64,000 bases of DNA from Hyphomicrobiales bacterium (GCA_900471925.1 UCGV01000001.1:285648-349647), one strand, 5' to 3'; counted from the first letter of the stretch, positions 1 through 8,583 are shown. Made by a program: numbers and translations. The notes: generated by a model from the sequence alone, not told the origin.

Positions 1-1165
1 AGCCCCAGGTCCAGAGCCAGGGCAGGCCGAGAACATATACGCCGTCGATCCCGGTCACGCCGCGCCGCTGCACCGGATAGCCGGTACCGTCGAAAATCGG
101 CAGGCCGACATAGGACCAGTCGGGCGAAAAGCCGGTCGCCCAGATGACGGAGGTGACACCTGCTGCCTTGAGATCGAGTTCGGCCGGTTCGCTCTCCGGC
201 TCCCAGAGCGGCGCGTAGACGCTCGCCGGCGGCGCCTCGATACCCTTTTCGGCAATATGCCGGTCGATCAGTGCGTTGATGCCGTTATAGACACGGTCGG
301 CATTGTCGAGATTGGCCTTCAGGTTTGGCTCGAACAGCATTCGCCCACCCGAGACCCCCTCCATGCGCCCATAGAGCGACATGCCCTCCAGCGCGAATTT
401 GCGCAGGTCGATATCGCGCCCGCCGTCACGGCCGGTGAGGTAGTGGTTGGTGTCATGTTTCTTCTTGGTCATGCCGTCATGAGCGACGGTGATGTCGTAC
501 TGGCCGACATCGGCGAGCCAGTCGACCACATCGCGACCGCGATAGAAGCGCGCGCAACGCGGCGCATTGCCTGTCACCATATGCACCTTGCGGCCGGCCA
601 GATGCAGGTCTTCGGCGATCTGGCAGCCGGACTGGCCGGAACCGACGACGACGACGGCCCCTTCGGGCAACTGGCCGGGATTGCGGTAGTCAGCCGTGTG
701 GATCTGCAGGATATCGTCTGGCAGGCGTTCGGCGGCGCGCGGAATGGCAGGCGCGCTGTAGAGGCTGGTGGCGATGATGACGCTGTCGGCGGTGAGTGAC
801 CCCGCAGAGGTCGAGAGCCTGAAGAGATCGCCAGCCTTTTCCAGCGAGGTTACGCTCGTGCCTTCAAGCACTGGCGCATCCACCTTTTTCACGAAGCGCT
901 CGACATAGGCGATGATCTCGTCCTTCACCATGAAGCCATGCGGATCATCACCGTCATAGGGATGGTCCGGCAGTTGGCACTGCCAGTTCGGCGTCACCAG
1001 GCAGAAGGCGTCCCAGCGCTCGTTCTGCCATTTATGCGCCACGGTCTTCTTCTCAAAGACGACATGGTCGATGCCGTGCTTCCTAAGGTAGTGGCTGGCC
1101 GAAAGCCCGGCCTGACCGCCACCGATGACGACGGCGCTATAATGCGGCTTGAGGGAAAAGGTCAT
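1..1165 (-). CDS. MSMEG_0569-family flavin-dependent oxidoreductase of the Nit1C cluster (C-terminus cut by window edge)
   Basis: FAD/NAD(P)H-dependent monooxygenase-like flavoprotein. The start is the ATG whose A is at 1165. It gives an N-terminal dinucleotide-binding motif VVIGGGQAGLSASHYL, and a second nucleotide-binding loop VVVVGSGQSGCQIAEDL near residue 170. About 388 codons are visible and the frame stays open to base 1. The last residues read LPWLWTWG, a block near the C-terminus of this family, so only a few dozen residues should be missing. It is the last gene seen in the minus-strand Nit1C operon, 14 bp after the MSMEG_0570-type gene. The substrate is not known. The family is recognised by its position in this cluster and its resemblance to flavin monooxygenases. 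Confident of the family, not of the reaction. Confidence 0.88.
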   Translation of the reverse strand, partial: MTFSLKPHYSAVVIGGGQAGLSASHYLRKHGIDHVVFEKKTVAHKWQNERWDAFCLVTPNWQCQLPDHPYDGDDPHGFMVKDEIIAYVERFVKKVDAPVLEGTSVTSLEKAGDLFRLSTSAGSLTADSVIIATSLYSAPAIPRAAERLPDDILQIHTADYRNPGQLPEGAVVVVGSGQSGCQIAEDLHLAGRKVHMVTGNAPRCARFYRGRDVVDWLADVGQYDITVAHDGMTKKKHDTNHYLTGRDGGRDIDLRKFALEGMSLYGRMEGVSGGRMLFEPNLKANLDNADRVYNGINALIDRHIAEKGIEAPPASVYAPLWEPESEPAELDLKAAGVTSVIWATGFSPDWSYVGLPIFDGTGYPVQRRGVTGIDGVYVLGLPWLWTWG

Positions 1166-1179
1166 GGGTCGGGTTCCTT

Positions 1180-1467
1180 TCAGAGAATGAAGGTTTCGCA
1201 GCGCACACGGGCGTCGACATCGGCGAGAAACAGGGCGCCTGCTTCCTCGATGCGGGCAAGTTGGCCGCGGGCAAGCGAACAGGGATAGCCGTATTTCGCC
1301 TCCACCCGGTCGCTGGCGATGGTCAGCGCCTTGCGGCTGCGGTCGAGAAAATCGCGGATTGGATAGGTCTGGCCCTCCTCGAAGAAATCGCGGATGACGA
1401 GCGAGGGCGAGTAACAGGTCTCCTCGCGGCCATCCGGCCAGGCGATGACGAAACGCATTTCAGGCAT
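1180..1467 (-). CDS. MSMEG_0570-family small protein of the Nit1C (nitrogen starvation) cluster
   Basis: A 95-residue protein with no signal peptide or membrane segment. It starts MPEMRFVIAWPDG and contains CYSPSLVIRDFF followed by an alpha-helical stretch with YGYPCSLARGQL, the conserved blocks of the MSMEG_0570 family. The family is known only from Nit1C-type clusters, and its biochemical role is unknown. The start overlaps the end of the upstream glycosyltransferase by 8 bases, which suggests coupled translation. The two conserved cysteines could bind metal or take part in redox, but that is inference. Confidence 0.85.
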   Translation of the reverse strand: MPEMRFVIAWPDGREETCYSPSLVIRDFFEEGQTYPIRDFLDRSRKALTIASDRVEAKYGYPCSLARGQLARIEEAGALFLADVDARVRCETFIL

Positions 1468-2611
1468 GGGCAGGCTCCTTCAATGTCTCGTAGGCTTGGA
1501 GATGTGCGGCAGCCGTGCGCTGCCAGCTGTGATGGGCGGCCAGATCGAGCCCGCGCGGGATGAGCCCGGCGCGCACCGGTGGCAGGAGCGAAATCGCCAT
1601 GGCCTCGGCGATCGAGGCGGCATTGCGCGGATCGCACCAGACGACGTCTTCAGGGCCGAGATATTCGGTAAAGGGCGCGATCGAGGAGACGACGACCGGC
1701 ACGCCGCTCGCCATCGCCTCCAGCACGACGAGGCCGAAACCTTCCTTGACGGAGGCGAACACCAGCGCATCGGCAAGTCGGTAAAGCGCAGGCATGTCCT
1801 CGTCGGCAACCGTGCCGAGGATATGGACGGCAGCCGCATGTTCGCCGAGTGCGGCAAGCACGGCACGGAACTCACCCTGATAGCCGCGATGATCGAGCAG
1901 CGAAGCACCGCCGGCGATCACGAGTTGCGCATCCGGACGGATCGCGCGCACTTGGCCGAAGGCTTGCAGCATGGCGATCGTATTCTTGCGCGCCTCGATA
2001 CCGCCGACGGCAAGGAAAACAGGGCCGTCGGGTAGGGCGAGCTTGCCGCGCAGCACGCCGCAGTCCACGGCGGGAGAGAAGCGCTTGGTATCGACGCCAT
2101 TGCCGACGACGGTCGAACTGATGCCGCGTGTTTTCTTGAGCGTGTTTCGCCACATCGAACTGACGGCAAAGTACAGGTCGGCATGGTCGATGGATCGATC
2201 CTGCAGCGCCATCAGCGTGGTGTCGCTGAACTGGTCTATATGATGGACGGTGCGAACAAAGCTCGGGATCAGCCCTCGCTCTTTAAGCGTTGCCAGCGCA
2301 TTTCCGGAAATGCCGTCATGGGCGTGGAAAATATCGAAATCGCGCGCAGCAGGGCTTTCGAAATGCCTGACATACTCGGCAATCCGCTGCTCGACCATCG
2401 CGGTCATATCGTCAGGTGCGGTCCCGACTGGAATGCACATCGCTTCGCAGGCCGGCGTGCGGAAGAAACCCGTCCCCTTGGCATCCGGCGCATGCAGCAC
2501 GACCTCATGGCCGAGGGCGATCAGCGCATCCGAAAGCTGCATGGCATGCACCACGCCGCCGCGCGGATTGGTGGAGTGGGAGAGCATGGCGATGCGCAGC
2601 GGCCGGCTCAT
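1460..2611 (-). CDS. MSMEG_0565-family glycosyltransferase (GT4 type)
   Basis: A 383-residue GT-B fold glycosyltransferase. The N-terminal half has the glycine-rich donor/acceptor region (MLSHSTNPRGGVVHAMQL) and an HAHD motif. The C-terminal half has the group-1 signature EGFGLVVLEAMASGVPVV around residue 300, with the two glutamates spaced as in GT4 enzymes. Full length for the family. It overlaps the AIR-synthase-like gene upstream by an ATGA and the MSMEG_0570 gene downstream by 8 bases. This family occurs in the Nit1C cluster, so it presumably decorates the product or an intermediate. Donor and acceptor cannot be read from sequence. Confidence 0.88.
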   Translation of the reverse strand: MSRPLRIAMLSHSTNPRGGVVHAMQLSDALIALGHEVVLHAPDAKGTGFFRTPACEAMCIPVGTAPDDMTAMVEQRIAEYVRHFESPAARDFDIFHAHDGISGNALATLKERGLIPSFVRTVHHIDQFSDTTLMALQDRSIDHADLYFAVSSMWRNTLKKTRGISSTVVGNGVDTKRFSPAVDCGVLRGKLALPDGPVFLAVGGIEARKNTIAMLQAFGQVRAIRPDAQLVIAGGASLLDHRGYQGEFRAVLAALGEHAAAVHILGTVADEDMPALYRLADALVFASVKEGFGLVVLEAMASGVPVVVSSIAPFTEYLGPEDVVWCDPRNAASIAEAMAISLLPPVRAGLIPRGLDLAAHHSWQRTAAAHLQAYETLKEPAHA

Positions 2612-3588
2612 GCGGCATCCTCCCGCCGGCCGAGCTGCAGCAGCGGCATCTCGGCATAATCGCGGATCACGAGGCGGTCGGCGCCGTCAGATATCGCCAC
2701 TTCGCTGCCGGCTTTGACACTGCCGATCACGGCCGCGCTGATACTGCGGGCGGCAAAACGCAGGATCACCTCATCGGCCTTTTCCGGCGTGGTGGAGATC
2801 AGGTAACCAAAGCTCGGAAAGGTCGCGAGCCAGCGCTCGAGCGCCACGCCATCCGGCAGTGGGATTACCGAGACATCGATATCGATCCCGACCCCGGAAC
2901 ATTCCGCTAGCATGATCGCCGTGCCGATGATGCCGCCCTGGCTGATATCCTTTGCGGCGAGAGCAAGCCCCGCTTCGGCGATGTCAGGCAGGATCTCCAG
3001 ATCGCCGCGCAGCCGCGCGGATGGCGCGTCCGTTGCCGCTTCCCAATTGTTGAAGGGCTCGCGGTAGCGGCCGCGATGGTCGATGGCGGCTATCAGCACA
3101 TCGCCAGGTTTGGCATCGAAGCTTGTCAGCAGCTTCTTCGCTTTGCCGAGAATGGCGACCGAAAGCTGGCCGCGATCGGTGCGGATATTCGTATGACCAC
3201 CGACGATTGGCACGCCGAACGTTCTGGCCGCGGCCCGCATGCCTTCAAGCACCGGGGCAGCACCTGTCTCGCCATTCGCCCACACGGCATCGACGACGGC
3301 AATCGGTCGGCCCCCCATGGCGGCGACATCTGATATATTGACCATCACTCCGCACCAACCTGCAAACCAGGGATCGGCTGCGACGAACTCGTTGATGAAG
3401 CCCTCGATGGCAAAGAGCAGGTATCCGTCTCCATCGGGCAGTGCGGCACAATCGTCACCCACAGCCACCGACTGGCCTGCCAGCCCGAGGCTTGCGGCGA
3501 CCGTGCCGATATCCGCCTTGGCGGCGATGCCGGAGGAGGCAGAGAGTTTGGCGGCCAGCGCCTTGAGATCGATCCTGTCGCCCATCAC
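2608..3588 (-). CDS. AIR-synthase-related protein, sll0787 family
   Basis: A 326-residue protein of the PurM/ThiL/SelD/HypE superfamily, which forms dimeric ATP-binding enzymes that phosphorylate or activate carbonyl/amide substrates. The N-terminal segment has VAVGDDCAALPDGDG and the metal/ATP-binding VNISDVAAMGGRPIAVVDAV. VPIVGGHTNIRTD around residue 150 and DISQGGIIGTAIMLAE around residue 215 match the superfamily ATP-site blocks. In some mycobacteria this domain is fused to the GNAT domain. Here they are two genes overlapping by four bases (3585-3588), which supports a joint role. The reaction is inferred to be ATP-dependent activation in the Nit1C pathway. Confidence 0.87.
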   Translation of the reverse strand: MMGDRIDLKALAAKLSASSGIAAKADIGTVAASLGLAGQSVAVGDDCAALPDGDGYLLFAIEGFINEFVAADPWFAGWCGVMVNISDVAAMGGRPIAVVDAVWANGETGAAPVLEGMRAAARTFGVPIVGGHTNIRTDRGQLSVAILGKAKKLLTSFDAKPGDVLIAAIDHRGRYREPFNNWEAATDAPSARLRGDLEILPDIAEAGLALAAKDISQGGIIGTAIMLAECSGVGIDIDVSVIPLPDGVALERWLATFPSFGYLISTTPEKADEVILRFAARSISAAVIGSVKAGSEVAISDGADRLVIRDYAEMPLLQLGRREDAA

Positions 3589-4127
3589 GCCGCCTTCCTG
3601 GCAAGCGCCACCAGCCCGGTTTCCGGCGTCGGGCAGGGCGGGTACCAGGCAAGATCCGCCTTCATCCTGAGATGCGGCTTGCCGTAGACCTCGAATTCCT
3701 CGATCACATCCCAGTGCAGGCGGCGGAAGAGCAGCCCGTTCTGAACCTGCACATTGGCAAGAAACGTATGGCAGCCCATCGCATTGGCAGAGGAGACCGC
3801 GAGCCGGATCAGCGTTGCGCCAAGCGCGCCGATCTTGCGGAAATCCTCATGCACGGCAAGCCGCGAACCCCACCACAGGCCCGGCTCCTCCTGATGAATG
3901 CGCACCGTCCCTACCAGCCTGTCGGCGGCGATACCCATCATCGACAAAGCCACGATCGGAATGGCGTGATCGTCCACCGCATCGCGGTCGTCGCTTTCGA
4001 AAATCTTCTGCTCCTCGCAGAAGACCGCGCGGCGCAGCGCATGCGCTTCCTGCCGCTCCCAATCCGAGGTGGAAAACTTCACCTGGAATTCGCTGGCGCG
4101 ATAAGGCGAGAAGGGCTCCAGCATCAT
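3585..4127 (-). CDS. MSMEG_0567/sll0786-family GNAT N-acetyltransferase
   Basis: A 180-residue GNAT-fold protein. ALRRAVFCEEQKIF near residue 30 is the typical N-terminal helix of this family. The acetyl-CoA-binding motif A region is LAVHEDFRKIGALGATLIRLA around residues 90-110, although the usual R-x-x-G-x-G is altered to RKIGALG. The C-terminus has KADLAWYPPCPTP. It overlaps the radical SAM gene upstream and the AIR-synthase-like gene downstream by ATGA junctions. The acyl acceptor is unknown. The family is restricted largely to Nit1C-type clusters. Confidence 0.86.
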   Translation of the reverse strand: MMLEPFSPYRASEFQVKFSTSDWERQEAHALRRAVFCEEQKIFESDDRDAVDDHAIPIVALSMMGIAADRLVGTVRIHQEEPGLWWGSRLAVHEDFRKIGALGATLIRLAVSSANAMGCHTFLANVQVQNGLLFRRLHWDVIEEFEVYGKPHLRMKADLAWYPPCPTPETGLVALARKAA

Positions 4128-5242
4128 TTGGTCAGCATCCTTTCATAGGAGGAAAGGGCAGAGCAGGCGCCGCACTTGCCGCAACCGGCCTTGATGTCGA
4201 CAGCCTTCAGGCCACTATCGACCAGCATTTTGGAGAGCGGCCCGAGGATCGAATGCATGAAATCAGGCTTCGGCGCCGGATGGCTTTCGAGCGGTGTTCC
4301 CGAAATCGGCACGAAGGGCACGACGAAGGGATAGACGCCGATCGCCACCAGCCGTTCGCAGATGTCGAGTATCGCCTCGCGCGTATCGCCAAGGCCGGCA
4401 AGGATATAGGTCGAGACCTGGCCGCGCCCGAAGACCTCGACCGCCGCCTTGAACGAGGTCATGTATTTTGAAATCGGCACCTGTGCCTTCCCGGGCATGA
4501 TGCGTTCGCGCAGTTCCGGGGTGACGACTTCCAGATGCATGCCGAGTGCGTCCACACCGGCTTCCTTCATGATCGAGAACCAGATGTCGTCTTCCGGCGG
4601 CTCGCACTGCGCCTGGATCGGCAGATCGACGGCCGCCTTGATTGCCCGGGCGCTGTCGGCAAGGATCGAAGCGCCGCGATCTGGCCCCTTCGGCGTGCCC
4701 GTCGTCATTACCATATGCTTGACGCCGTCGAGTTCGACGGCGGCCTTGGCGACTTCCGCCAGCTGTTCCGGCGTCTTGTGGGCAACGGTGCGGCCGGCCG
4801 CCAGCGACTGGCCGATGGCGCAGAACTGACAGGTCTTGGTGCGGCTCTGATAACGGATGCACGTCTGCAGCACCGTGGTCGCCAGCACGTCGCGGCCATG
4901 CAGCACGGCAATCTGCGAATAGGGAATGCCGTCGGCGGTGTTGCGCTCGTAGAAGCGCGGGCGCAGCGGAAAGGACACCTCGCCAAGCACGCGCCCGTCG
5001 CGGCTGATGCGGCTGTTGCCAGCCTCGTCGGGCTTTTCGACGAGATAGGGGCTTTCGAAAGCCGGCGCGGTGTGAACCGGCACCATCACGGTCATGCCGT
5101 CAATAGTCAGCGCCTTGTGGTCGGACGGGCCGGCGCCGCCGCGGCGGCTTTCGTGCCCGGCCCTGGGATCAACGAGCCTGGCTCCGAAGGACTGCAACTC
5201 GTTGATCAGCGTCTCGGTCGGCAGAAACGTCGTGTTTTCCAT
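4124..5242 (-). CDS. MSMEG_0568/sll0785-family radical SAM protein of the Nit1C cluster
   Basis: A 372-residue radical SAM enzyme. The start is taken at the ATG at 5242 ([10 protein letters not shown]). An upstream in-frame ATG at 5344 would add a low-complexity shadow of nitC and is unlikely. The cluster-binding cysteines are C128, C138 and C141, i.e. CX9CX2C rather than the common CX3CX2C. A second cysteine group at the C-terminus, C354, C357 and C360 (GCGKCGAC), could hold an auxiliary iron-sulfur cluster. The start lies 74 bp inside nitC, an unusually long overlap in this operon. Substrate unknown. In Nit1C clusters this gene regularly follows the nitrilase. Confidence 0.88.
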   Translation of the reverse strand: MENTTFLPTETLINELQSFGARLVDPRAGHESRRGGAGPSDHKALTIDGMTVMVPVHTAPAFESPYLVEKPDEAGNSRISRDGRVLGEVSFPLRPRFYERNTADGIPYSQIAVLHGRDVLATTVLQTCIRYQSRTKTCQFCAIGQSLAAGRTVAHKTPEQLAEVAKAAVELDGVKHMVMTTGTPKGPDRGASILADSARAIKAAVDLPIQAQCEPPEDDIWFSIMKEAGVDALGMHLEVVTPELRERIMPGKAQVPISKYMTSFKAAVEVFGRGQVSTYILAGLGDTREAILDICERLVAIGVYPFVVPFVPISGTPLESHPAPKPDFMHSILGPLSKMLVDSGLKAVDIKAGCGKCGACSALSSYERMLTK

Positions 5243-6209
5243 CGGTCTTGGTCCCTGTGTCTGTTTCGAAGGAATGTGCGGAGCCGACCATCGGCTGGGT
5301 GGCGCGGCCATCCATGACGAGGTGCAGCAGTTCGGGACGGGCATAATGGCCGACCGAATCCATCATCCGCTTGCGCTTGGTGATCAGGCTCATATCGAGA
5401 TCGGCGATCAGGATGCCTTCGCCCTCGGTGATCGGCGGTGCCAGGTGCTTGCCCTCGGGCGAGATGATCGCTGTCATGCAGCCGCCCCGCAGCGCCTTCT
5501 GCAGCCCCTGGTCGGGCGTGATGGAATTGATTTGTTCCTCTGTCAGCCATCCCGTGGCGTTGACGACGAAGCAGCCGCTTTCCAGCGCATGGTGGCGGAT
5601 CGTCACCTCCATCTGCTCGGCGAAGATCGGCCCGACCATCGAGCCCGGAAACTGGGCGATATGGATTTCCTCGTGCTGGGCCATCAGTGCATAGCGGGCG
5701 AGCGGATTGTAATGCTCCCAGCATGCAAGGGCGCCGAGCCGTCCGATGCTGCTGTCGACCACCGTGAGCCCGGAGGCATCGCCCTGGCCCCAGATCATCC
5801 GCTCATGATAGGTCGGCGTGATCTTGCGGCGCTTGAGGATGAGCCTGCCATCGGAATCGAAGAGCAATTGGGTATTGTAGAGCGAGCCATGGTCGCGCTC
5901 GTTGACGCCGAGCGCCACGACGATGCCATGCTCGCGGGCAGCCGCCGCGACCGCATCGGTTGCCGCGCTCGGAACGGTGACGGCCTCCTCGTAGAGGCGC
6001 AGATGTTCGCGGCCGGAGAGAACCGGCGGCAGCACGAAGGAGAAATAGGGGTACCAGGGAACGAAGGTCTCCGGAAAGACGATGATCTCGGCACCCTTAA
6101 CAGCGGCTTCAGCAATTGTCTCCAGCACGCGCGCCAGCGTCTTTTCGCGCGAGGTCAGGTCCGGTGCGATCTGCGCGGCTGCGGCCCTGACGGTCATTTT
6201 CTTTTCCAT
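5169..6209 (-). CDS. nitC: Nit1C nitrilase, Nit6803 family
   Basis: A 346-residue carbon-nitrogen hydrolase converting a nitrile to a carboxylic acid plus ammonia. The catalytic triad is visible: E47 (VFPETFVPW), K129 (RRKITPT) and C163 ([11 protein letters not shown]). The spacing is the same as E53/K135/C169 of Synechocystis Nit6803. CWEH is the true-nitrilase signature. An AGGAGG ribosome binding site lies 8 bases before the ATG. Genetic studies of the Nit1C cluster in other bacteria link nitC to growth on cyanide as nitrogen source. The physiological nitrile here is not determined. The last 74 bases overlap the radical SAM gene in another frame. Confidence 0.93.
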   Translation of the reverse strand: MEKKMTVRAAAAQIAPDLTSREKTLARVLETIAEAAVKGAEIIVFPETFVPWYPYFSFVLPPVLSGREHLRLYEEAVTVPSAATDAVAAAAREHGIVVALGVNERDHGSLYNTQLLFDSDGRLILKRRKITPTYHERMIWGQGDASGLTVVDSSIGRLGALACWEHYNPLARYALMAQHEEIHIAQFPGSMVGPIFAEQMEVTIRHHALESGCFVVNATGWLTEEQINSITPDQGLQKALRGGCMTAIISPEGKHLAPPITEGEGILIADLDMSLITKRKRMMDSVGHYARPELLHLVMDGRATQPMVGSAHSFETDTGTKTDGKHDVSADRDADQRVAVLRSQAR

Positions 6210-6293
6210 GGCGAAATCCTCCTGATGGTGTGGGAGAGGCGGAGGAGGGGAACTCCGCCTCTCCAGTGCCTGAAGACAGCGTTGCCGCCGGGG

Positions 6294-6776
6294 TCAGAGC
6301 GTCCAGGTGTCCAGGATGAAGGCGCCGTCGCGACGGTGGATCAGGATCATGTCCAGCACGTCGAGCGGACTGATCGGGCGGATGCCGGGGATCAGTGACT
6401 GCTCGCCATGGCCATAGAGCGCTTGCAGCGCGAAGCGGCAGGCATAGACCTTGCCGCCTTCTTCCATGAAACCCTTGATCTGGTTGTTGAAGTTCAGATG
6501 GCCGGGGAAGGCTTCCGCGCCGAGTTTGGGAAAGCCGCGCTGCACTCCGAGCGTCACGCCGGGGCCATAGAGAAGCACCGAAGTTTCGAAACCCTTGCGC
6601 TTCAGACGCTTGGCCTGGAGCAGGTTTACAAGGCCGATAGATCCTTCGAAGGCGACGGTGTGGAAGGTGATGAGGGCTTTCTCACCCTCCTTGGCCTGGA
6701 CGTCTTCAAAGACCTTCTCCTCGTAATCGACGAAGAAGTCTCCATCTGCGTGGGCCGGTGCGGTAACTGCGGGCAT
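6294..6776 (-). CDS. nitB: Nit1C DsrE-like protein, MSMEG_0572/sll0783 family
   Basis: A 160-residue protein with a DsrE/DsrF-like alpha/beta fold: [17 protein letters not shown], then the glycine-rich [18 protein letters not shown], and a single cysteine in [16 protein letters not shown]. It is the promoter-proximal gene of the Nit1C operon, with AGGAG 7 bases before the ATG and an 84-bp gap before nitC. The family is strongly induced under nitrogen starvation or cyanide in organisms where it has been followed. Its molecular role is unknown, and the lone cysteine may be redox-active by analogy with DsrE. Confidence 0.88.
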   Translation of the reverse strand: MPAVTAPAHADGDFFVDYEEKVFEDVQAKEGEKALITFHTVAFEGSIGLVNLLQAKRLKRKGFETSVLLYGPGVTLGVQRGFPKLGAEAFPGHLNFNNQIKGFMEEGGKVYACRFALQALYGHGEQSLIPGIRPISPLDVLDMILIHRRDGAFILDTWTL

Positions 6777-6886
6777 GAATGGCTCCTGTGTTTGAAGTCA
6801 GGCCCCTGTCGCGGGGTACAGCCATTGAATTGCAAGCACCGTGCCAGATTGACTTTGCACAAATAGCAGTCAATTTAAGCGGAAAA

Positions 6887-6908
6887 GCATTCAATTATGC
6901 ATTCAATT
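6887..6908. repeat. Tandem 10-bp direct repeat GCATTCAATT (12-bp period)
   Basis: GCATTCAATT occurs at 6887-6896 and 6899-6908, one step roughly per helical turn, about 110 bp upstream of nitB. It probably belongs to the operator of the divergent MocR-type regulator, whose family tends to bind repeated half-sites. The role is inferred. Confidence 0.6.
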
Positions 6909-6955
6909 GTGGAGGGCTAAGGAAATCAAGCCATTTTGGCGGGCAAGGCAGTGCA

Positions 6956-6989
6956 AAAAATGAATGCAACGATGACAAAAATGAATGCA
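6956..6989. repeat. Two 13-bp direct repeats AAAAATGAATGCA, 21 bp apart
   Basis: Exact copies lie at 6956-6968 and 6977-6989. The 21-bp step equals two helical turns, so a dimer could contact both on one face of the DNA. TGAATGC is the reverse complement of the GCATTCA word repeated at 6887-6908. Candidate operator for the MocR-type regulator. Confidence 0.6.
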
Positions 6990-7000
6990 TACAATATGCG
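6983..7000. promoter_or_regulatory. 18-base word shared with the DUF983 promoter
   Basis: The word GAATGCATACAATATGCG here and the word at 8817-8834 before the DUF983 gene agree at 16 of 18 positions. It overlaps the second 13-bp direct repeat. It is probably a binding site of the regulator encoded between the two copies. Confidence 0.6.
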
Positions 7001-7179
7001 ATCAATTGCGCTGACCTTTCCGTCTTGCGGAACATGCCGATATCAAATGCGGCATTCGGTCATCCGTCAGGCCGGTGTCGAGCTACCGTTTTTCGCGTGA
7101 CAGATAAAATATGCAACAATATACGGTCAATGTCGACGAGTATCCCCCTCTGCGTCGATCACGAATTGCGGAACATGAA

Positions 7180-8583
7180 ATGAAAGACTGGCATCCCGAT
7201 CTTAGCCGTTCCTCGAGCCCCCGTTACATGGCAATTGCCGATCTGATCGAAATGGATCTGAGAAGCGGTGTGCTGGCGGTGGGAGATCGGTTACCGCCGC
7301 AGCGCGAACTCGCCAAGCGCCTCAGTATCGATTTCACCACGGTGGCGCGGGGTTATGTCGAGGCGCAGAAGCGCGGTCTGGTGGATTCCCATGTTGGCCG
7401 CGGCACCTTCGTCACCGGCGGGCAGGATCGCGAACGCCGGGGCTTCGTCTCCGATGCCGCGCCCGATCCGCGCCGCGCCTCCGTCGTGGATTTTTCCATG
7501 AACCTGCCGCCGGAACCTGATGATCAGGATCTGATCGCCCGTATGCGTGAGGGCATGTCGGCAGTCGCAACCAACCTCATTTCGCTGCTGCGCTACCAGG
7601 GTTTCGGCGGTTCGGGCATGGACAAGGAGGCGGCTGCCGCATGGCTAAGCCGCCGCGGGCTGGTGCCCTCCCAGGAGCGTATCTTTGTTACGCCGGGTGC
7701 TCACCCGGCGTTGCTCGCGATCTTCGGCCTGCTGGCAAAGCCAGGCGAGACCGTGCTGTCGGAAAACATCACCTATCCCGGCATGCGTTCGATCGCCGCG
7801 CAGCTGCGGCTCAATCTCTCCGGCCTGTCGATGGATGAGGAGGGCATTCTGCCTGACGCCTTCGCGGAGGCCTGCGAGCGTCTCGCGCCAAAGGCGCTCT
7901 ACCTCAATCCGACGCTGCAGAACCCGCTGACCCTGACCATGCCGGAAAAGCGCCGCGAGGAGATTGCCGCGGTCGCCCGCAAATACCATGTGCCCATCGT
8001 CGAAGACGATGCCTACGGCTTTATCCCGCTGCACGGCCCGCCGCCGCTTGCGGCAATTGCGCCTGATCTCACCTGGCATATCGGCGGTCTTGCCAAGTGC
8101 ATCGGCGCCGGCCTGCGGCTGGCCTATGTGGTGGCGCCGGACACTAAGGCGATCTGGCCCTTCGTCAGCGCCATGCGCACCAATAATGTCATGGCCTCGC
8201 CGATGACTGTGGCGCTCGCCACCCGATGGATCGAAGACGGCACGGCGGACACGATCCTGCGCTTCATCCGAGCGGAAACGTCCGCGCGCCAGCAGATGGT
8301 TGCCAATATCCTGCCCGAAGGCAGTTACAGGGCTGATCCGATCAGCTTCAATATCTGGCTGCCGCTGACCAACGGCTGGACTCGCTCGACTTTCGGCAGT
8401 CATATGCGTTCCTCCGGTATCGGCGTGGTGGCGAGCGATGTCTTCACCGTGGAGGGAGCGGCGCCCGAGGCCGTGCGCGTCTGCCTGTGTGGGCCGATCA
8501 CACGAGATAGGCTGAAAGGTGCGCTGGACTTCATGGCTCATGCGCTTGAAGGCCCGCCGGAAATGTCGGCTTCGTTCTTCTGA
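7180..8583 (+). CDS. MocR/PdxR-type PLP-dependent transcriptional regulator
   Basis: A 467-residue fusion of an N-terminal GntR winged helix (GVLAVGDRLPPQRELAKRL, with the recognition helix near IDFTTVARGYVEAQ) and a C-terminal class I aminotransferase fold. In the latter, GGLAKCIGAGLRLAY carries the predicted PLP-binding lysine and YLNPTLQNPLT lies near the cofactor site. I prefer the ATG at 7180. The earlier in-frame ATG at 7111 lies in the AT-rich control region inside an imperfect operator copy and has no ribosome binding site. It is divergent from the Nit1C operon, so it is the best candidate regulator. Such proteins respond to amine or amino acid ligands via PLP. The effector here is unknown. 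Confidence 0.9.
   Translation: MKDWHPDLSRSSSPRYMAIADLIEMDLRSGVLAVGDRLPPQRELAKRLSIDFTTVARGYVEAQKRGLVDSHVGRGTFVTGGQDRERRGFVSDAAPDPRRASVVDFSMNLPPEPDDQDLIARMREGMSAVATNLISLLRYQGFGGSGMDKEAAAAWLSRRGLVPSQERIFVTPGAHPALLAIFGLLAKPGETVLSENITYPGMRSIAAQLRLNLSGLSMDEEGILPDAFAEACERLAPKALYLNPTLQNPLTLTMPEKRREEIAAVARKYHVPIVEDDAYGFIPLHGPPPLAAIAPDLTWHIGGLAKCIGAGLRLAYVVAPDTKAIWPFVSAMRTNNVMASPMTVALATRWIEDGTADTILRFIRAETSARQQMVANILPEGSYRADPISFNIWLPLTNGWTRSTFGSHMRSSGIGVVASDVFTVEGAAPEAVRVCLCGPITRDRLKGALDFMAHALEGPPEMSASFF

Larger units (their letters stand above)
6777..7179. promoter_or_regulatory. Divergent control region between the Nit1C operon and the MocR-type regulator
   Basis: About 400 bp, much more AT-rich than the flanking genes, with no supported coding sequence. 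It must contain the promoters of nitB (minus) and of the regulator (plus). It holds a tandem GCATTCAATT repeat (6887-6908), a tandem AAAAATGAATGCA repeat (6956-6989), and an 18-base word at 6983-7000 that recurs upstream of the DUF983 gene. An imperfect copy TATGCAACAATATA lies at 7110-7123. GCATTCA and TGAATGC are reverse complements, so the same half-site occurs at least four times. Confidence 0.7.

Noticed and set aside
5243..5344. Longer N-terminus of the radical SAM protein
   Set aside because: The 34 extra residues are an out-of-frame reading of nitC codons, rich in Pro/Ser, with no match to the family.
7111..7179. Upstream start of the MocR-type regulator
   Set aside because: The extra 23 residues would lie in an AT-rich control region containing an operator-like word and lacking a ribosome site. 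The 7180 start is near a GCGGA site and begins close to the winged helix.
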